A stretch of 64,000 nucleotides of DNA from Gammaproteobacteria bacterium (GCA_024644535.1 JAHEKX010000001.1:115244-179243); one strand, 5' to 3'. Counted from the first letter of the stretch, positions 1 to 9,371 are shown. Made by a program: numbers and translations. The notes: generated from the letters alone by a model not told the origin.

Positions 1-2
1 CC

Positions 3-740
3 GCGGGGCTTATCGCCTGTAGCTCTGGCCCTAGCTACAATCCCACGACCTTCAATTCGGAGTACAATAAGGCCACTGTAGACGCAGCTAATATTAAAAA
101 CGTTATTATCACGCACGTGAACATCAGTGGCCCTTCAAGATCTTATCTAGAGCGCCATGAAGCCCGAGTCGACGCCAAAGTGTCTCAGCGCTTAAAAGAA
201 GCTGGCTACAAAGTGCTTCCACAACGCTTATTCACACAAGAGTGGAACACAGCAATCCGAGCCTTTGGCGACCCGTTTGATCCAAGCACGGGACGAGTCA
301 ACATGAAGACGTTTGTTCTAATTATGAACTCGATTAAAGATCAGCTGGTAAGCAAGTCAAATGTTGATGCCTTTATATTTACCGATTTGATAGAGAATCA
401 AACGGCCTTTAACAACGGCATGAACCACGAAGCGCGCTGGGATGGCGTTAGCCGCAAACCAAGTTTACAAGGACCCGGCACTAGTATTCCCGCCGGATTT
501 GATTGGAATCAGCTAGCGTCGGTTGTCAGCCTGCAAATCGTAGCGTTTGACCGAAACCTAGAGCGCATTTTCTTGGGTAGAGGTGGTATCGACGCCACCG
601 ATGCCATTGACGCCAGGTCTGGTACTCGCTTTGAGCGCCGCCGAAATCTATTAGAAAGCGACAAATATATCTCTGAAGGGATAAATCTTGCGCTGCACCC
701 CTGGGTTCCTATGCAAAACTGGCCCGGCTCGCAACCTTAG
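3..740 (+). CDS. Putative outer-membrane lipoprotein, 5' end outside window
   Basis: The frame is open from the first bases of the window, so the gene starts upstream and only its last 245 codons are seen. The first visible residues read AGLIAC followed by SSGPS, a typical lipobox whose cysteine is encoded at 18-20. I therefore read it as a lipoprotein whose signal peptide is almost wholly cut off. An internal GTG at 117 is not the start, because the lipobox lies before it. The mature part shows no motif that I can name. The TAG stop at 738-740 overlaps the stop of the convergent HupE gene. Function unknown. Confidence 0.75.
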   Translation, partial: AGLIACSSGPSYNPTTFNSEYNKATVDAANIKNVIITHVNISGPSRSYLERHEARVDAKVSQRLKEAGYKVLPQRLFTQEWNTAIRAFGDPFDPSTGRVNMKTFVLIMNSIKDQLVSKSNVDAFIFTDLIENQTAFNNGMNHEARWDGVSRKPSLQGPGTSIPAGFDWNQLASVVSLQIVAFDRNLERIFLGRGGIDATDAIDARSGTRFERRRNLLESDKYISEGINLALHPWVPMQNWPGSQP

Positions 741-1726
741 ATACCCAGAACGGACAAGCCTCGTTCATAGCACCACATCGCGGCCACACCGCCCATCGTG
801 TATATCGCGATGGGCTGTATACGATCTTGCCAGCTCGGGAAATACCGGCGCACTGCAAAACCGGCGACTAACACGATTACGATGAAAGCAATTTGGCCCA
901 GTTCGATACCGATATTAAAAGACAATAGCGCCAAAGGCACCTGCCCCTGAGGCAACCCTACCTCACCGAGCGCACCGGCAAATCCCATGCCGTGTAGCAG
1001 ACCAAAACCCACCGCAACAGCCCATGGAAAACGCGCAAACCAACCCGGCTTTGCGGCGTTCACTTCCAGTGCCAGCATAAAAATACTGAGCGCAATAAAA
1101 AATTCGACTAAGGCCACAGGGTAATCAAATACCCCTAGAGTGACCATAGCCAAGGTGACGCTGTGCCCTACCGTAAAGGAAGTCACTGTGACCAACAAAG
1201 ACTTGAAGCCAACAACAAGTAACACCAGGCCCAGCACAAACAGCAAATGATCTGGTCCCGCCCAGATATGCTCGGCACCTAAAACAATGTAACTACTGAG
1301 TACCCCACCGGCCGTGGGTGCCGAGGGAATAGTGACCGTCCCGACCTCGGTATTCAGCACTTGCTGCCAGCTTCGGCCATCCAAATACGAGTATATCAAT
1401 ATGGCACTGGCTTGATTTTGCGCCAAACCATCTACACCAACCAATGCGCCTACCAGACCTTGAGACAGGGAGGAACAATCCAGTGACCAGCGTTTTACCA
1501 CCCCGGTTCCCTCTATTTGCGGCTCGCTTTCTTGCTTAATACTGCACCCGCCGGGCAATGCGGGTCTTAACGGAATGCTAGAGGCGGTCTGTAAGGGCGT
1601 CTTCCATAAAACTTCATATTGCGCGTTTTCACCCTCGTAGATCTGTAAAGATGAGGGCGCGAAACGATGGGCATGCGCCACATTCGGAAGTAACATGATA
1701 GCGCAAATCGCCAGCAGAGCTCTCAT
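737..1726 (-). CDS. HupE/UreJ_2 family membrane protein
   Basis: The 329-residue protein has a clear signal peptide (residues 1-19, ending AHA). A periplasmic domain of about 120 residues follows, then a polytopic membrane part from about residue 143. The membrane part carries the conserved stretches AEHIWAGPDH (151-160), SFTVGHS (183-189), LLHGMGFAG (243-251) and NIGIELGQ (271-278). These match HupE/UreJ_2, a family loosely tied to metal or small-solute transport with unproven substrate. Its ATG overlaps the TGA of the upstream parvulin gene, so the two are probably translationally coupled. No hydrogenase or urease gene is nearby, so a nickel role is not supported by context. Confidence 0.85.
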   Translation of the reverse strand: MRALLAICAIMLLPNVAHAHRFAPSSLQIYEGENAQYEVLWKTPLQTASSIPLRPALPGGCSIKQESEPQIEGTGVVKRWSLDCSSLSQGLVGALVGVDGLAQNQASAILIYSYLDGRSWQQVLNTEVGTVTIPSAPTAGGVLSSYIVLGAEHIWAGPDHLLFVLGLVLLVVGFKSLLVTVTSFTVGHSVTLAMVTLGVFDYPVALVEFFIALSIFMLALEVNAAKPGWFARFPWAVAVGFGLLHGMGFAGALGEVGLPQGQVPLALLSFNIGIELGQIAFIVIVLVAGFAVRRYFPSWQDRIQPIAIYTMGGVAAMWCYERGLSVLGI

Positions 1727-2652
1727 AGCATGATCTCGTAATCTTGTCGCAAGACCGCCTTAGCATCGTCAAGTGCTTTGGCGCGTCTTTCGCGCTGCAG
1801 AGTTGCCACAATATTTTTTTGGGCCTCTTCTAGCGTTAAGGTCCGCCCCATCTCCTCGCTTTGCAACCAAACAAGATGCCATCCAAAAGTTGAAGCAATA
1901 GGCGCCTGCCATTGCCTAACCGCAGGAGGTAACGCAAGAAAATTACTAACAAATCCAGCACCAAACTGACGCGCCAATTGCTCTGCTGTTTGTCGCGTGA
2001 AATGATACCCCGGCAAAAATGGCGCGCCGTAATTTAAGGCTTCATCAAAGTTTTCTATTTCACCGCCCAGCTTAGCTGCAAGCTGGCGCATATCCTCTTC
2101 TCGCTCTCGGGGGAAAAATACATGGCTAAAAGTATAACGCTCGGGCGCCCAAAACTGGTCTTGATTGTCAGCGTAATAATCGAGGATATCTTGGTCTCTT
2201 ATTGGGACTGGCGGGCTATTCAGCAACAGCCACTCTTCGGCCAATTGAATTAAACGCCGCTTAACTACCTCGTCGCCCAAATGCATGCGCATTTCCAAGG
2301 CGGACTGAATTTTTTCAGCGTCACCCTGCTCAGCATAGAGCCCTAAAAACTCCACGTTCCTAAGCAGACGTTGAGCAATTACCGGATCGACCAAATGTAA
2401 TTCCAGATCGAGCGCTTTCTGGAACAGCATGTCTCGGTCAAGCTCAGCAACCAGCAAACCTCGGAGCTCAGAGTCGGTCATTGTACGACCCATTAAGCCT
2501 TGCCATTCATCGACCAGCGCCTGAATACGCGTTTCTGCCAATGGTCCGACCGCGGGCTTTGGTTCTGGAAATAGGAACTGGCTTATGGCGTAAAACATAG
2601 CGCCAAGGACTAAGAACGCCACAACTCTAGATCGCAACAGCCTTTGTATCAC
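1723..2652 (-). CDS. Membrane-anchored PpiC-type peptidyl-prolyl isomerase
   Basis: The 309-residue protein has one N-terminal membrane segment (about residues 9-28). A helical, SurA-like chaperone region follows, then a parvulin (rotamase) domain at about 165-285. This topology places it in the periplasm, anchored to the inner membrane, where it would help fold exported proteins. The start is GTG. The gene ends inside the start codon of the HupE/UreJ_2 gene, and that pairing suggests that the isomerase assists the membrane protein or its extracytoplasmic domain; this is inference. Specific substrate unknown. Confidence 0.8.
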   Translation of the reverse strand: MIQRLLRSRVVAFLVLGAMFYAISQFLFPEPKPAVGPLAETRIQALVDEWQGLMGRTMTDSELRGLLVAELDRDMLFQKALDLELHLVDPVIAQRLLRNVEFLGLYAEQGDAEKIQSALEMRMHLGDEVVKRRLIQLAEEWLLLNSPPVPIRDQDILDYYADNQDQFWAPERYTFSHVFFPREREEDMRQLAAKLGGEIENFDEALNYGAPFLPGYHFTRQTAEQLARQFGAGFVSNFLALPPAVRQWQAPIASTFGWHLVWLQSEEMGRTLTLEEAQKNIVATLQRERRAKALDDAKAVLRQDYEIML

Positions 2653-2718
2653 CTGTAAAACTCCCCACCCGCATTTCTGGGTTGGAAGCTTACGAGTTCA
2701 CTTACACCAACGCAACTT

Positions 2719-4566
2719 TTAGTCGCAGATGTAGTCGTTCAGGCTCGAAGACAGAGGAAAAGAACCAAAACCATCGATAGTGACAGTGCTGTCTGACACA
2801 TGAACTCTAGTGTCGCCTATAACATCGTTGTCAAACAAATATCGCGTAGGCTGCAAGGCTTTAGACATGGCGTCATCGTACACTTGTGCCTGCGCTTTAA
2901 CATGCTCACGACGACTTTGATAATCTAACCATACCTCTTTCGTGACTTTTGCACGCATAAATTTTTCGGCATACGCGGGACTCAGGACCAAGGCCGAGGC
3001 GTTATTGCCGCCGAAGCCTTTCGAATTGAGCACCGCAAAATCAAGACCGCTAGAGTCGATGGTCTTGTGGTTTAACACAAACTCAAGCCCTTCTGTTTCC
3101 ACATCAGCCGCAACCGATTTGGTATGTTTAATACCTGGAATAATTCCGTGCCGCCAAACACCCAGCGTCGCCACTAACTGATCGGCCGATGCAGCACCCA
3201 AAGAATGTCCTAAATAACTTTTGATTGCAGCAACCGGCCATTGCTCGACACCAAAAGCCTTAGCGACTCGGCTCAGGATCATGCCCTCAGTAACGCGATT
3301 CTGAGGTGTACTAGTGCCATGCGCTTGCACCATGCCGCGGTGTCGCACCGATTCTTCACCCAACAAACCTTTGGCACTGGCCAACATTTTTGCGACGGTC
3401 AGGTAATTGCCCGCACCCGGGCCAGAGATGCTCTTCTTGAAACCGTCGGCACAAACTTCTACTAGGGGCGCAGCTCCAAAAATTTGGGCGCCAGAACGCA
3501 AAGCCAGCTCATCAGACATTAACATGATCACCTGTGCCGACTCACCGATCGTAAAACCGCAGTTCTCGCCAAAGGGTCGACAAATAGAACGCAAGTCCAA
3601 CTGATCGGGACTCACACCATCAATAGCAGCCATTGCCTCGGCGGTTGCAAGCGCCCCCATAGCGGCGTAACCATCCATGACCTCAGGTACGACAGGAGCG
3701 TCGGCCCCACCGACAAAGGCAATATGCGCCCGTCCCGACTGGATATCCTCGATACCAGTGCGCAAATTGTACAAGAACGAAGCACACGCACCGAGGGTTG
3801 CGCCAGTACGTCCCATGTGTCCTAGCACATAAGCATTGATAAAATCAGCGGGCATTTCGGCAAGCGACAAGGGACAGTGCTTTGAAGTCACACGAGCGCC
3901 ACGTGCCCTCGCTGACAACAAGCCGCCACCGCCGTCGTAGTCAAGTTGGCCCATCGCACTTCCGACGTAAACGCTGACTTGATCCGCGCCAACCAACTGC
4001 TGCAAAGTGGGCCAATCTAAACCCGAGTATGCCAAGGCGTCAGACGCCGCAAATAAAGACATCTGCAAGCCCTTAGGATGACTTCTCGAGGCATATAAGC
4101 TTGAAGGATCAAAACCGTCAGGCAACATACCCGCCGTTTTCACGGGGAACTCGCGTATCGTCGGTGCCAACAAAGTTTGTTCGCCGACCAGAGCCACTTG
4201 AACTTTATCGTCAACTTCAGTTATGACTCGCCACTGTGCAGGAAGTGGACTTGGCAGTCGTTTTGCGTGCATCCAAAAGCTCGACTCCCCCGCTTGAGCA
4301 TCAATCCGCACTGGCGCATTCCAGGACACTGCGAATGGGTCAAAATATTGCGAGGTAATCCCACGTATCATCGTGCCGGCTTCAATCGCGGCGGCATCGG
4401 GTGTGCCCATCCCCATTAAAGTCGCCATCGCCTGAAGGTTTTTTGCTCGGTCGACAGGGTTTAGTTCAGAACGAACCATACTAAGGTAAGAATGAAAGCC
4501 CGAACTTCGCCCCGCCGCACTAATACCACCTAAACCCACAATTACGGGTAGCGCTCGTCTCGTCAT
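2719..4566 (-). CDS. fabY: FabY-type beta-ketoacyl-ACP synthase
   Basis: This 615-residue ketosynthase is much longer than FabB/FabF (about 410) but close to Pseudomonas FabY (about 630), which condenses acetyl-CoA with malonyl-ACP to start fatty-acid synthesis. The active-site cysteine sits in GACASF (C261), and the histidines in AHGTSTP (H416) and LGHSLGAAS (H454) complete the Cys-His-His set. The N-terminal 160 residues are the extra part typical of FabY. The gene stands alone and diverges from an AraC-type regulator across a 96-bp AT-rich gap. The symbol is given by length and motif; the assignment to initiation is from family knowledge, not from this sequence. Confidence 0.85.
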   Translation of the reverse strand: MTRRALPVIVGLGGISAAGRSSGFHSYLSMVRSELNPVDRAKNLQAMATLMGMGTPDAAAIEAGTMIRGITSQYFDPFAVSWNAPVRIDAQAGESSFWMHAKRLPSPLPAQWRVITEVDDKVQVALVGEQTLLAPTIREFPVKTAGMLPDGFDPSSLYASRSHPKGLQMSLFAASDALAYSGLDWPTLQQLVGADQVSVYVGSAMGQLDYDGGGGLLSARARGARVTSKHCPLSLAEMPADFINAYVLGHMGRTGATLGACASFLYNLRTGIEDIQSGRAHIAFVGGADAPVVPEVMDGYAAMGALATAEAMAAIDGVSPDQLDLRSICRPFGENCGFTIGESAQVIMLMSDELALRSGAQIFGAAPLVEVCADGFKKSISGPGAGNYLTVAKMLASAKGLLGEESVRHRGMVQAHGTSTPQNRVTEGMILSRVAKAFGVEQWPVAAIKSYLGHSLGAASADQLVATLGVWRHGIIPGIKHTKSVAADVETEGLEFVLNHKTIDSSGLDFAVLNSKGFGGNNASALVLSPAYAEKFMRAKVTKEVWLDYQSRREHVKAQAQVYDDAMSKALQPTRYLFDNDVIGDTRVHVSDSTVTIDGFGSFPLSSSLNDYICD

Positions 4567-4662
4567 GGGATAACACCTTTACCAGATAGATGACGCATTC
4601 TACGACTTGTTATCCACATAAAATTATGCAAAATTAGCCAAAAATTTATCAAAAAACCCATC

Positions 4663-5655
4663 ATGATTACAGTATCAGCGCTCGTAACAGCTCAAAGCCT
4701 CGCGTCAAGCCTTACCTTGCCGCTTGAAATCTGGATGGCAGCCGGGCAAGTGCAACAAGGCCTAACCCGCTCTTCGAAAATCCAGGTCCAGACCCACACC
4801 GTGGGTCTAGATACTCAGCCCATTACGCTGAATAGTGGCATTACCATCACCCCTGACTATTGCGTTAACACAGCGCCAAAAGCTGACGTCTGGATTTTAC
4901 CTGCGCAGTGGCGCAATCCGCTTAAATTAAAGCAATTCAGCCAAGCCCTGGCGCCGTTAATAAAAAGCGCTCTGGCTGATCAATCACTCGTCTGCAGTGT
5001 TGGCACGGCCAGTTTTATACTCGCTGACATGGGCTTATTAAATGCCAAACCGGCAACGACTCACTGGGCCTATTTGGATTTATTTCAGAATCACTACCCC
5101 GAAGTACACTTAAAACGCCGCCATCTCATTACACAAAGCCACAATTTATACTGCGTTGGCAGTGTTAACTCCATTGCTGACCTGATGGTGCACCTAATCG
5201 AGAAAAAAATGGGAATTACGGTGGCTCAAGCGGTTGAACAACAATTTTCCCCCGAAATTCGTCGAAAATTTGAAGCAGCAGCCTACCAAGATCAGAGTGG
5301 GACTGCGCATCACGATGAATTAATCCTAGAAGCGCAAATTTGGCTGGACGCCCGATCTTGCGAAGATATCACCATAACCAAACTGGCCACTGATATGGAA
5401 ATTAGCGTTCGCAACTTAAACCGCCGGTTCAAAATGGCAACTGGCACCACTCCCGCTGATTATCACAAAAGGCGACGCTTGGAGGAGGCGAAAAGTCTAT
5501 TAAAAAACTCCAACGCCCCGCTCGGTGACTTGTCGTGGCGGTTAGGGTTTAGCGACCCTGCACAGTTTAGTCGCTGGTTCAAAGGTATGTGCCATCTCAC
5601 GCCCTCACGCTACCGCCAGGCATCACGAGGAAAATTATTCACGCATACACTGTAA
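4663..5655 (+). CDS. AraC-family regulator with GlxA/DJ-1-like sensor domain
   Basis: The N-terminal domain (about residues 1-190) has the degenerate class-I amidotransferase/DJ-1 fold of GlxA-type regulators. It includes VCSVGT and the stretch GLLNAKPATTHW, where the fold usually has its nucleophile elbow region. The C-terminal domain (about 225-325) is an AraC DNA-binding domain with two helix-turn-helix units; NLNRRFK and DPAQFSRWFK are the typical recognition segments. It diverges from fabY and lies just upstream of a thiolase gene, so control of acyl-CoA or fatty-acid genes is plausible but unproven. The ligand is unknown. No good ribosome site precedes the ATG. Confidence 0.85.
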   Translation: MITVSALVTAQSLASSLTLPLEIWMAAGQVQQGLTRSSKIQVQTHTVGLDTQPITLNSGITITPDYCVNTAPKADVWILPAQWRNPLKLKQFSQALAPLIKSALADQSLVCSVGTASFILADMGLLNAKPATTHWAYLDLFQNHYPEVHLKRRHLITQSHNLYCVGSVNSIADLMVHLIEKKMGITVAQAVEQQFSPEIRRKFEAAAYQDQSGTAHHDELILEAQIWLDARSCEDITITKLATDMEISVRNLNRRFKMATGTTPADYHKRRRLEEAKSLLKNSNAPLGDLSWRLGFSDPAQFSRWFKGMCHLTPSRYRQASRGKLFTHTL

Positions 5656-5737
5656 AATTTGGCGATAACATTGAGTCACCTGTCGGTCTGTGGCTAAATG
5701 ACCGCCTCTTACTACGACTTCCGGACAGGCATTTATT

Positions 5738-6922
5738 ATGGCTCAAGAAAACATTGTCATTGTTGACGGCGCACGGACCCCTATGGGCGGCTTAAGTGGC
5801 GCCTTATCAGATGTTACAGCTCCAGAGCTTGCAAGCACAGCGATTCGCAAAGTTCTAGACCGTACCGGCATTGACCCAAGCCTAGTCGAAGAAATTTTCA
5901 TTGGCTGTGTTTTACCCGCTGGTTTAAAGCAAGGTCCAGCCCGGCAGGCAGCGCGTGGCGCTGGTATCCCTGATTCAGCCGGTGCAGTGACGTTGAACAA
6001 GCTGTGCGGTTCAGGCATGCAAGCCACAATTTTTGCGGTTGATTCGATCGCCTCAGGTACTAACACCATCGCCATGGCCGGCGGCATGGAAAGTATGACT
6101 AATGCACCCTATGTCATGCCAGGCGCTCGTTCAGGGCTGCGCATGGGCCACAAGCAAATCTTCGACCACATGTTTCTCGATGGTTTAGAAGATGCCTACG
6201 AAGGGCGAGCTATGGGCACCTTTGCCCAAGCAACAGCCGATGCCTATAACATTACCCGAGAGGAAATGGACTCATTTGCGATCGAGTCGCTGACACGCGC
6301 AAAATGCGCAATCGACAATGGTTCCCTTGCGGACGAAATGGCGCCTGTAACCGTATCGACCCGCTCTGGTGATGTGGTCGTTAGTGACGACGAACAGCCG
6401 CACAAAGCCAAAGTCGATAAAATTCCAAGCCTACGCCCTGCGTTTGTCAAAGATGGCACCATCACTGCTGCAAACTCTAGTTCAATTTCAGACGGTGCAT
6501 CTGCATTACTGCTGATGACCGAATCAAAGGCCAAAGAACTTGGATTAAAACCCTTGGCTCGCGTCGTCGGACACGCTCGACATTCGCAGCACCCCTCAGA
6601 ATTTACCCTTGCTCCGATCGGCGCGCTCAGCAAATTATTCACTAAGATCAATTGGCGCCCAGCAGAGGTAGACTTGTTTGAAATTAATGAGGCCTTCGCC
6701 ATGGTCACCATGCTGGCAATGCGTGAAATGGAATTGCCCCACGACAAAGTGAATGTGCATGGCGGTGCTTGCGCTCAAGGACACCCCATCGGCTCTACTG
6801 GATCGCGTATTATCGTGACACTGATGCACGCACTTAAAAACCAAGGAAAGCACCGCGGTGTCGCCGCCCTATGTATTGGTGGTGGCGAAGCGACTGCATT
6901 TGCAATCGAGATGATCGCGTAA
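5738..6922 (+). CDS. Acetyl-CoA C-acetyltransferase (thiolase)
   Basis: A complete 394-residue thiolase. The nucleophilic cysteine lies in LCGSGMQ (C90), the active-site histidine in GHPIG (H349) and the second catalytic cysteine in CIGGGEA (C379). The length and the motif set fit biosynthetic or degradative thiolases acting on acetoacetyl-CoA or short 3-ketoacyl-CoA in the cytoplasm. No partner FadB-like or PHB gene is adjacent, so the pathway cannot be fixed. It sits 82 bp after the AraC regulator and 12 bp before ribBX, and the tight spacing suggests cotranscription with ribBX although no functional link is known. Confidence 0.9.
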   Translation: MAQENIVIVDGARTPMGGLSGALSDVTAPELASTAIRKVLDRTGIDPSLVEEIFIGCVLPAGLKQGPARQAARGAGIPDSAGAVTLNKLCGSGMQATIFAVDSIASGTNTIAMAGGMESMTNAPYVMPGARSGLRMGHKQIFDHMFLDGLEDAYEGRAMGTFAQATADAYNITREEMDSFAIESLTRAKCAIDNGSLADEMAPVTVSTRSGDVVVSDDEQPHKAKVDKIPSLRPAFVKDGTITAANSSSISDGASALLLMTESKAKELGLKPLARVVGHARHSQHPSEFTLAPIGALSKLFTKINWRPAEVDLFEINEAFAMVTMLAMREMELPHDKVNVHGGACAQGHPIGSTGSRIIVTLMHALKNQGKHRGVAALCIGGGEATAFAIEMIA

Positions 6923-6934
6923 ACGGAGACTAAC

Positions 6935-8050
6935 GTGCCTACTAGCAGCATAGCGGAAATCATCGAAGACATTCGCCAAGGTAAAATGGTCATCCTAATG
7001 GATGACGAGGACCGCGAGAACGAAGGTGATTTGATTATCGCGGCAGACGCCGTAACGCCAGAAATTATTAATTTTTTCGCGTCTGAAGCCTGCGGTTTAA
7101 TCTGTATGCCCATGACAGCCGAGCGCGCCGCTCGCTTGAATATTCCCCTGATGGTAAAAAACAATCGGTCGCAACATGAGACAAACTTTACGGTGTCAAT
7201 AGACGCCGCCGAGCGACTCGGCCCCGGAATCTCAGCGGTGCAGCGCGCACACACCATCAAGGTCGCGAGCTCACACGATGTAAAAGCCTCTGACCTGGTA
7301 CAACCTGGCCACATCTTTCCGCTAATAGCCAAACCAGGTGGTGTTTTAAGGCGAGCTGGTCATACCGAGGCCGGTGTTGATCTCGCTAGAATGGCGGGAT
7401 TTGAACCCGCTGCGGTCATCGTTGAAATCATGAACGAAGACGGCACCATGGCGCGTCGCCCTCAGCTCGAAGACTACGCAGAGAAATGGGGTCTAAAAAT
7501 GGGCACCATCGCAGATTTAATTGAATACCGTGCCCTGCACGAGCATTCGATAGAATTATCGGCGCAGCGTGACATCCAAACTGAATTCGGTGCCTTCACA
7601 CTTTTCGTCTTTAAAGACACAATCGACAATGCACTGCACTACGCCTTACGCAAAGGAGCGGTTACTCAGGAACCTACTCTTGTTCGCGTGCAAGCCATTA
7701 ATACTCTGCGCGATCTAATCGGTACACAGCTACCCGATCACGCTAAAGGCTGGTCGTATCGCAAATGTTTGCAACGAATTGCCGATGAGGGCTCAGGAGT
7801 CTTGGTTCTGCTTGACGAACAGGCCTCGCCGGAGCGCGTCATCGAAGATATTATTTTGTACCCAGACGCCAGACCAGCAACATCCTATGACGAAAGTGGA
7901 CGCCAAAATTACCGGCTAATTGGCACTGGCGGACAAATATTGAAGTATTTGGGCGTGACCCAAATGCGCGCAATGTCCGCTCCGATACATTACAACGCCC
8001 TGTCCGGATTCAACTTAGAAGTGGTGGATTTTGTCGAGGCTGATCAATAG
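6935..8050 (+). CDS. ribB: 3,4-dihydroxy-2-butanone-4-phosphate synthase fused to degenerate GTP cyclohydrolase II domain (RibBX type)
   Basis: Residues 1-200 form an intact RibB domain, which makes 3,4-dihydroxy-2-butanone 4-phosphate from ribulose 5-phosphate for riboflavin. The acidic DEDRENEGD loop (24-32) and HTEAGVDLARMAG are present. Residues about 210-371 align in position with RibA. However, the zinc-binding cysteines expected near the motif SLRCDCG are absent, and the equivalent region reads INTLRDLIGTQ. GTP cyclohydrolase II activity is therefore unlikely. This RibBX architecture is known in proteobacteria. The start is GTG, preceded by GGAG. A separate true ribA must exist elsewhere. 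Confidence 0.88.
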   Translation: MPTSSIAEIIEDIRQGKMVILMDDEDRENEGDLIIAADAVTPEIINFFASEACGLICMPMTAERAARLNIPLMVKNNRSQHETNFTVSIDAAERLGPGISAVQRAHTIKVASSHDVKASDLVQPGHIFPLIAKPGGVLRRAGHTEAGVDLARMAGFEPAAVIVEIMNEDGTMARRPQLEDYAEKWGLKMGTIADLIEYRALHEHSIELSAQRDIQTEFGAFTLFVFKDTIDNALHYALRKGAVTQEPTLVRVQAINTLRDLIGTQLPDHAKGWSYRKCLQRIADEGSGVLVLLDEQASPERVIEDIILYPDARPATSYDESGRQNYRLIGTGGQILKYLGVTQMRAMSAPIHYNALSGFNLEVVDFVEADQ

Positions 8051-8103
8051 ACAGGAGCTTTCTTTAGGTTACAGCGGCTTGATTTGGAACCTAAGGTATA
8101 TGA

Positions 8104-8548
8104 CCTAACGATAGTCGCTCTACCACACCAGAGGGTAATCGAGAGCATTTCGTTCAACAAATGCAAGCGCTGTCGCAGACCGCCGACACACTGCAATCTC
8201 GACTAAATTTACTAGAACAAGACCGCTACGATCTGTTTAGAAAAATTCCGTCCATGACGCTCGTGTGCGACTAAGACAAAAATATCGTGGTTGCAAGCGA
8301 TAGGTTTTTGCGAGCAACAGACTAAGTGCTTGAAGACCTTGTTCAGAAGAGCTTCAGTCAACTTCTTGCTGTTCAAGATCAAGAAAGAACGCGCTCTTGG
8401 AACCGCACTACAGCGTTTGGGCCGCACAAGTAGTTGCCAGCTGAAAATTTTAAACGCGAACGGCGAGGGCCTTTATGTCCGCTGCGCCACGAGCCTTAGC
8501 AAACTGCAATCAACCCAAAGTACTGCGTATCTCTTCGTGACACCTTAA
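8104..8548 (+). pseudogene. Decayed PAS-domain signalling gene
   Basis: This stretch fills the gap between ribBX and the nitroreductase. The frame beginning at 8104 reads a coiled-coil-like segment (MQALSQTADTLQSRL at 8161 onward). It then gives a PAS core whose pieces, MTLVCD, DKNIVVASDRFLRATD and VLEDLVQKSFSQLL, are separated by in-frame stops at 8272-8274 (TAA) and 8323-8325 (TAA); a third stop lies at 8431-8433 (TAG). The PAS tail LKILNANGEGLYVRC continues in the +1 frame to 8548, so a frameshift lies near 8385-8400. No intact start or downstream output domain remains. I call it a relic of a PAS protein; the parent's full architecture is unknown. Confidence 0.75.
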
Positions 8549-8552
8549 TGCG

Positions 8553-9215
8553 TTAGCGCTCGTGAAATATCACCAGATCGCTAAAATTCGCTCTATCGGT
8601 AACACATTCGTTAACAGGTTCGTTCATCTTAGGATAACCAAACGACAGTCCGAACATCAGCTTACGGTCATCGGGAATATCGAGGGTTTCCTTAATGGTT
8701 CCTGCATGAAAGCCCAACGCCGTTTGCGGGCAACTACCCAAGCCCTCGTTGACCAAACCCAGCATCACAGTCTGGGCGAACATACCCAGATCGCAAGCCT
8801 CACGCAAACCAAATTCTGCTGGTAAATAAAAAAAGGCCACATGGGGCGCATCAAAAAACGTAAAGTTACGCATAAAGGCTTCGTGACGTTTTACTTTATC
8901 TTCTCGCGCGATGCTCAAGGAATTGTAGAGCGCTTGAGCCGCTGCATATTGCCGAACTTTAAACTCATCTTGGTAAACACCCTCGTAGGGATAATCCAGA
9001 TGCAGTTGCCCCGACATGAATTTCTCGGGAAGTGAATTCCGCAAAGACTCAATCTTAGCACCCGACACAATATGCACGTACCATGGCTGCGTATTGCAGT
9101 TGCTGGGCGCCTTAAGACCGAGACTAAACACACGCTCGATAATTTCAGTGGGTACAGGTGTCGATTCGTAGGCGCGTATCGATCTACGGTTAGTCACTAC
9201 ATCAGTAAATTCCAT
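8553..9215 (-). CDS. Nitroreductase family oxidoreductase
   Basis: The 220-residue protein begins with the family signature RRSIRAYESTPV. It continues with APSNCNTQPW, the FMN-binding region, and has the C-terminal GLSFGYP element. Members bind FMN and use NAD(P)H to reduce nitroaromatics, quinones or enones in the cytoplasm. Nothing in the sequence tells the physiological substrate. The ATG at 9213-9215 is well placed for the domain. It converges on the PAS relic with no room for a long terminator and is probably monocistronic. Confidence 0.88.
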   Translation of the reverse strand: MEFTDVVTNRRSIRAYESTPVPTEIIERVFSLGLKAPSNCNTQPWYVHIVSGAKIESLRNSLPEKFMSGQLHLDYPYEGVYQDEFKVRQYAAAQALYNSLSIAREDKVKRHEAFMRNFTFFDAPHVAFFYLPAEFGLREACDLGMFAQTVMLGLVNEGLGSCPQTALGFHAGTIKETLDIPDDRKLMFGLSFGYPKMNEPVNECVTDRANFSDLVIFHER

Positions 9216-9371
9216 TGCGAACCCTTAGTCGTATTTTGACTACAGTCTGCCCACTATTATCGGGCTTGTCACCCGTATTTAATGACTTAAGCAGACCGCT
9301 AATTAGCTTTATGTCGTATTACGCTTTACACTTTGCTAATCAGTCACTATCCATCGAATCGCAACCAAACA

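Noticed and set aside
4610..4618. Perfect DnaA box TTATCCACA in the fabY-AraC gap
   Set aside because: A single 9-mer is expected by chance about every 130 kb counting both strands; no second box, AT-rich unwinding element or dnaA-dnaN gene is near.
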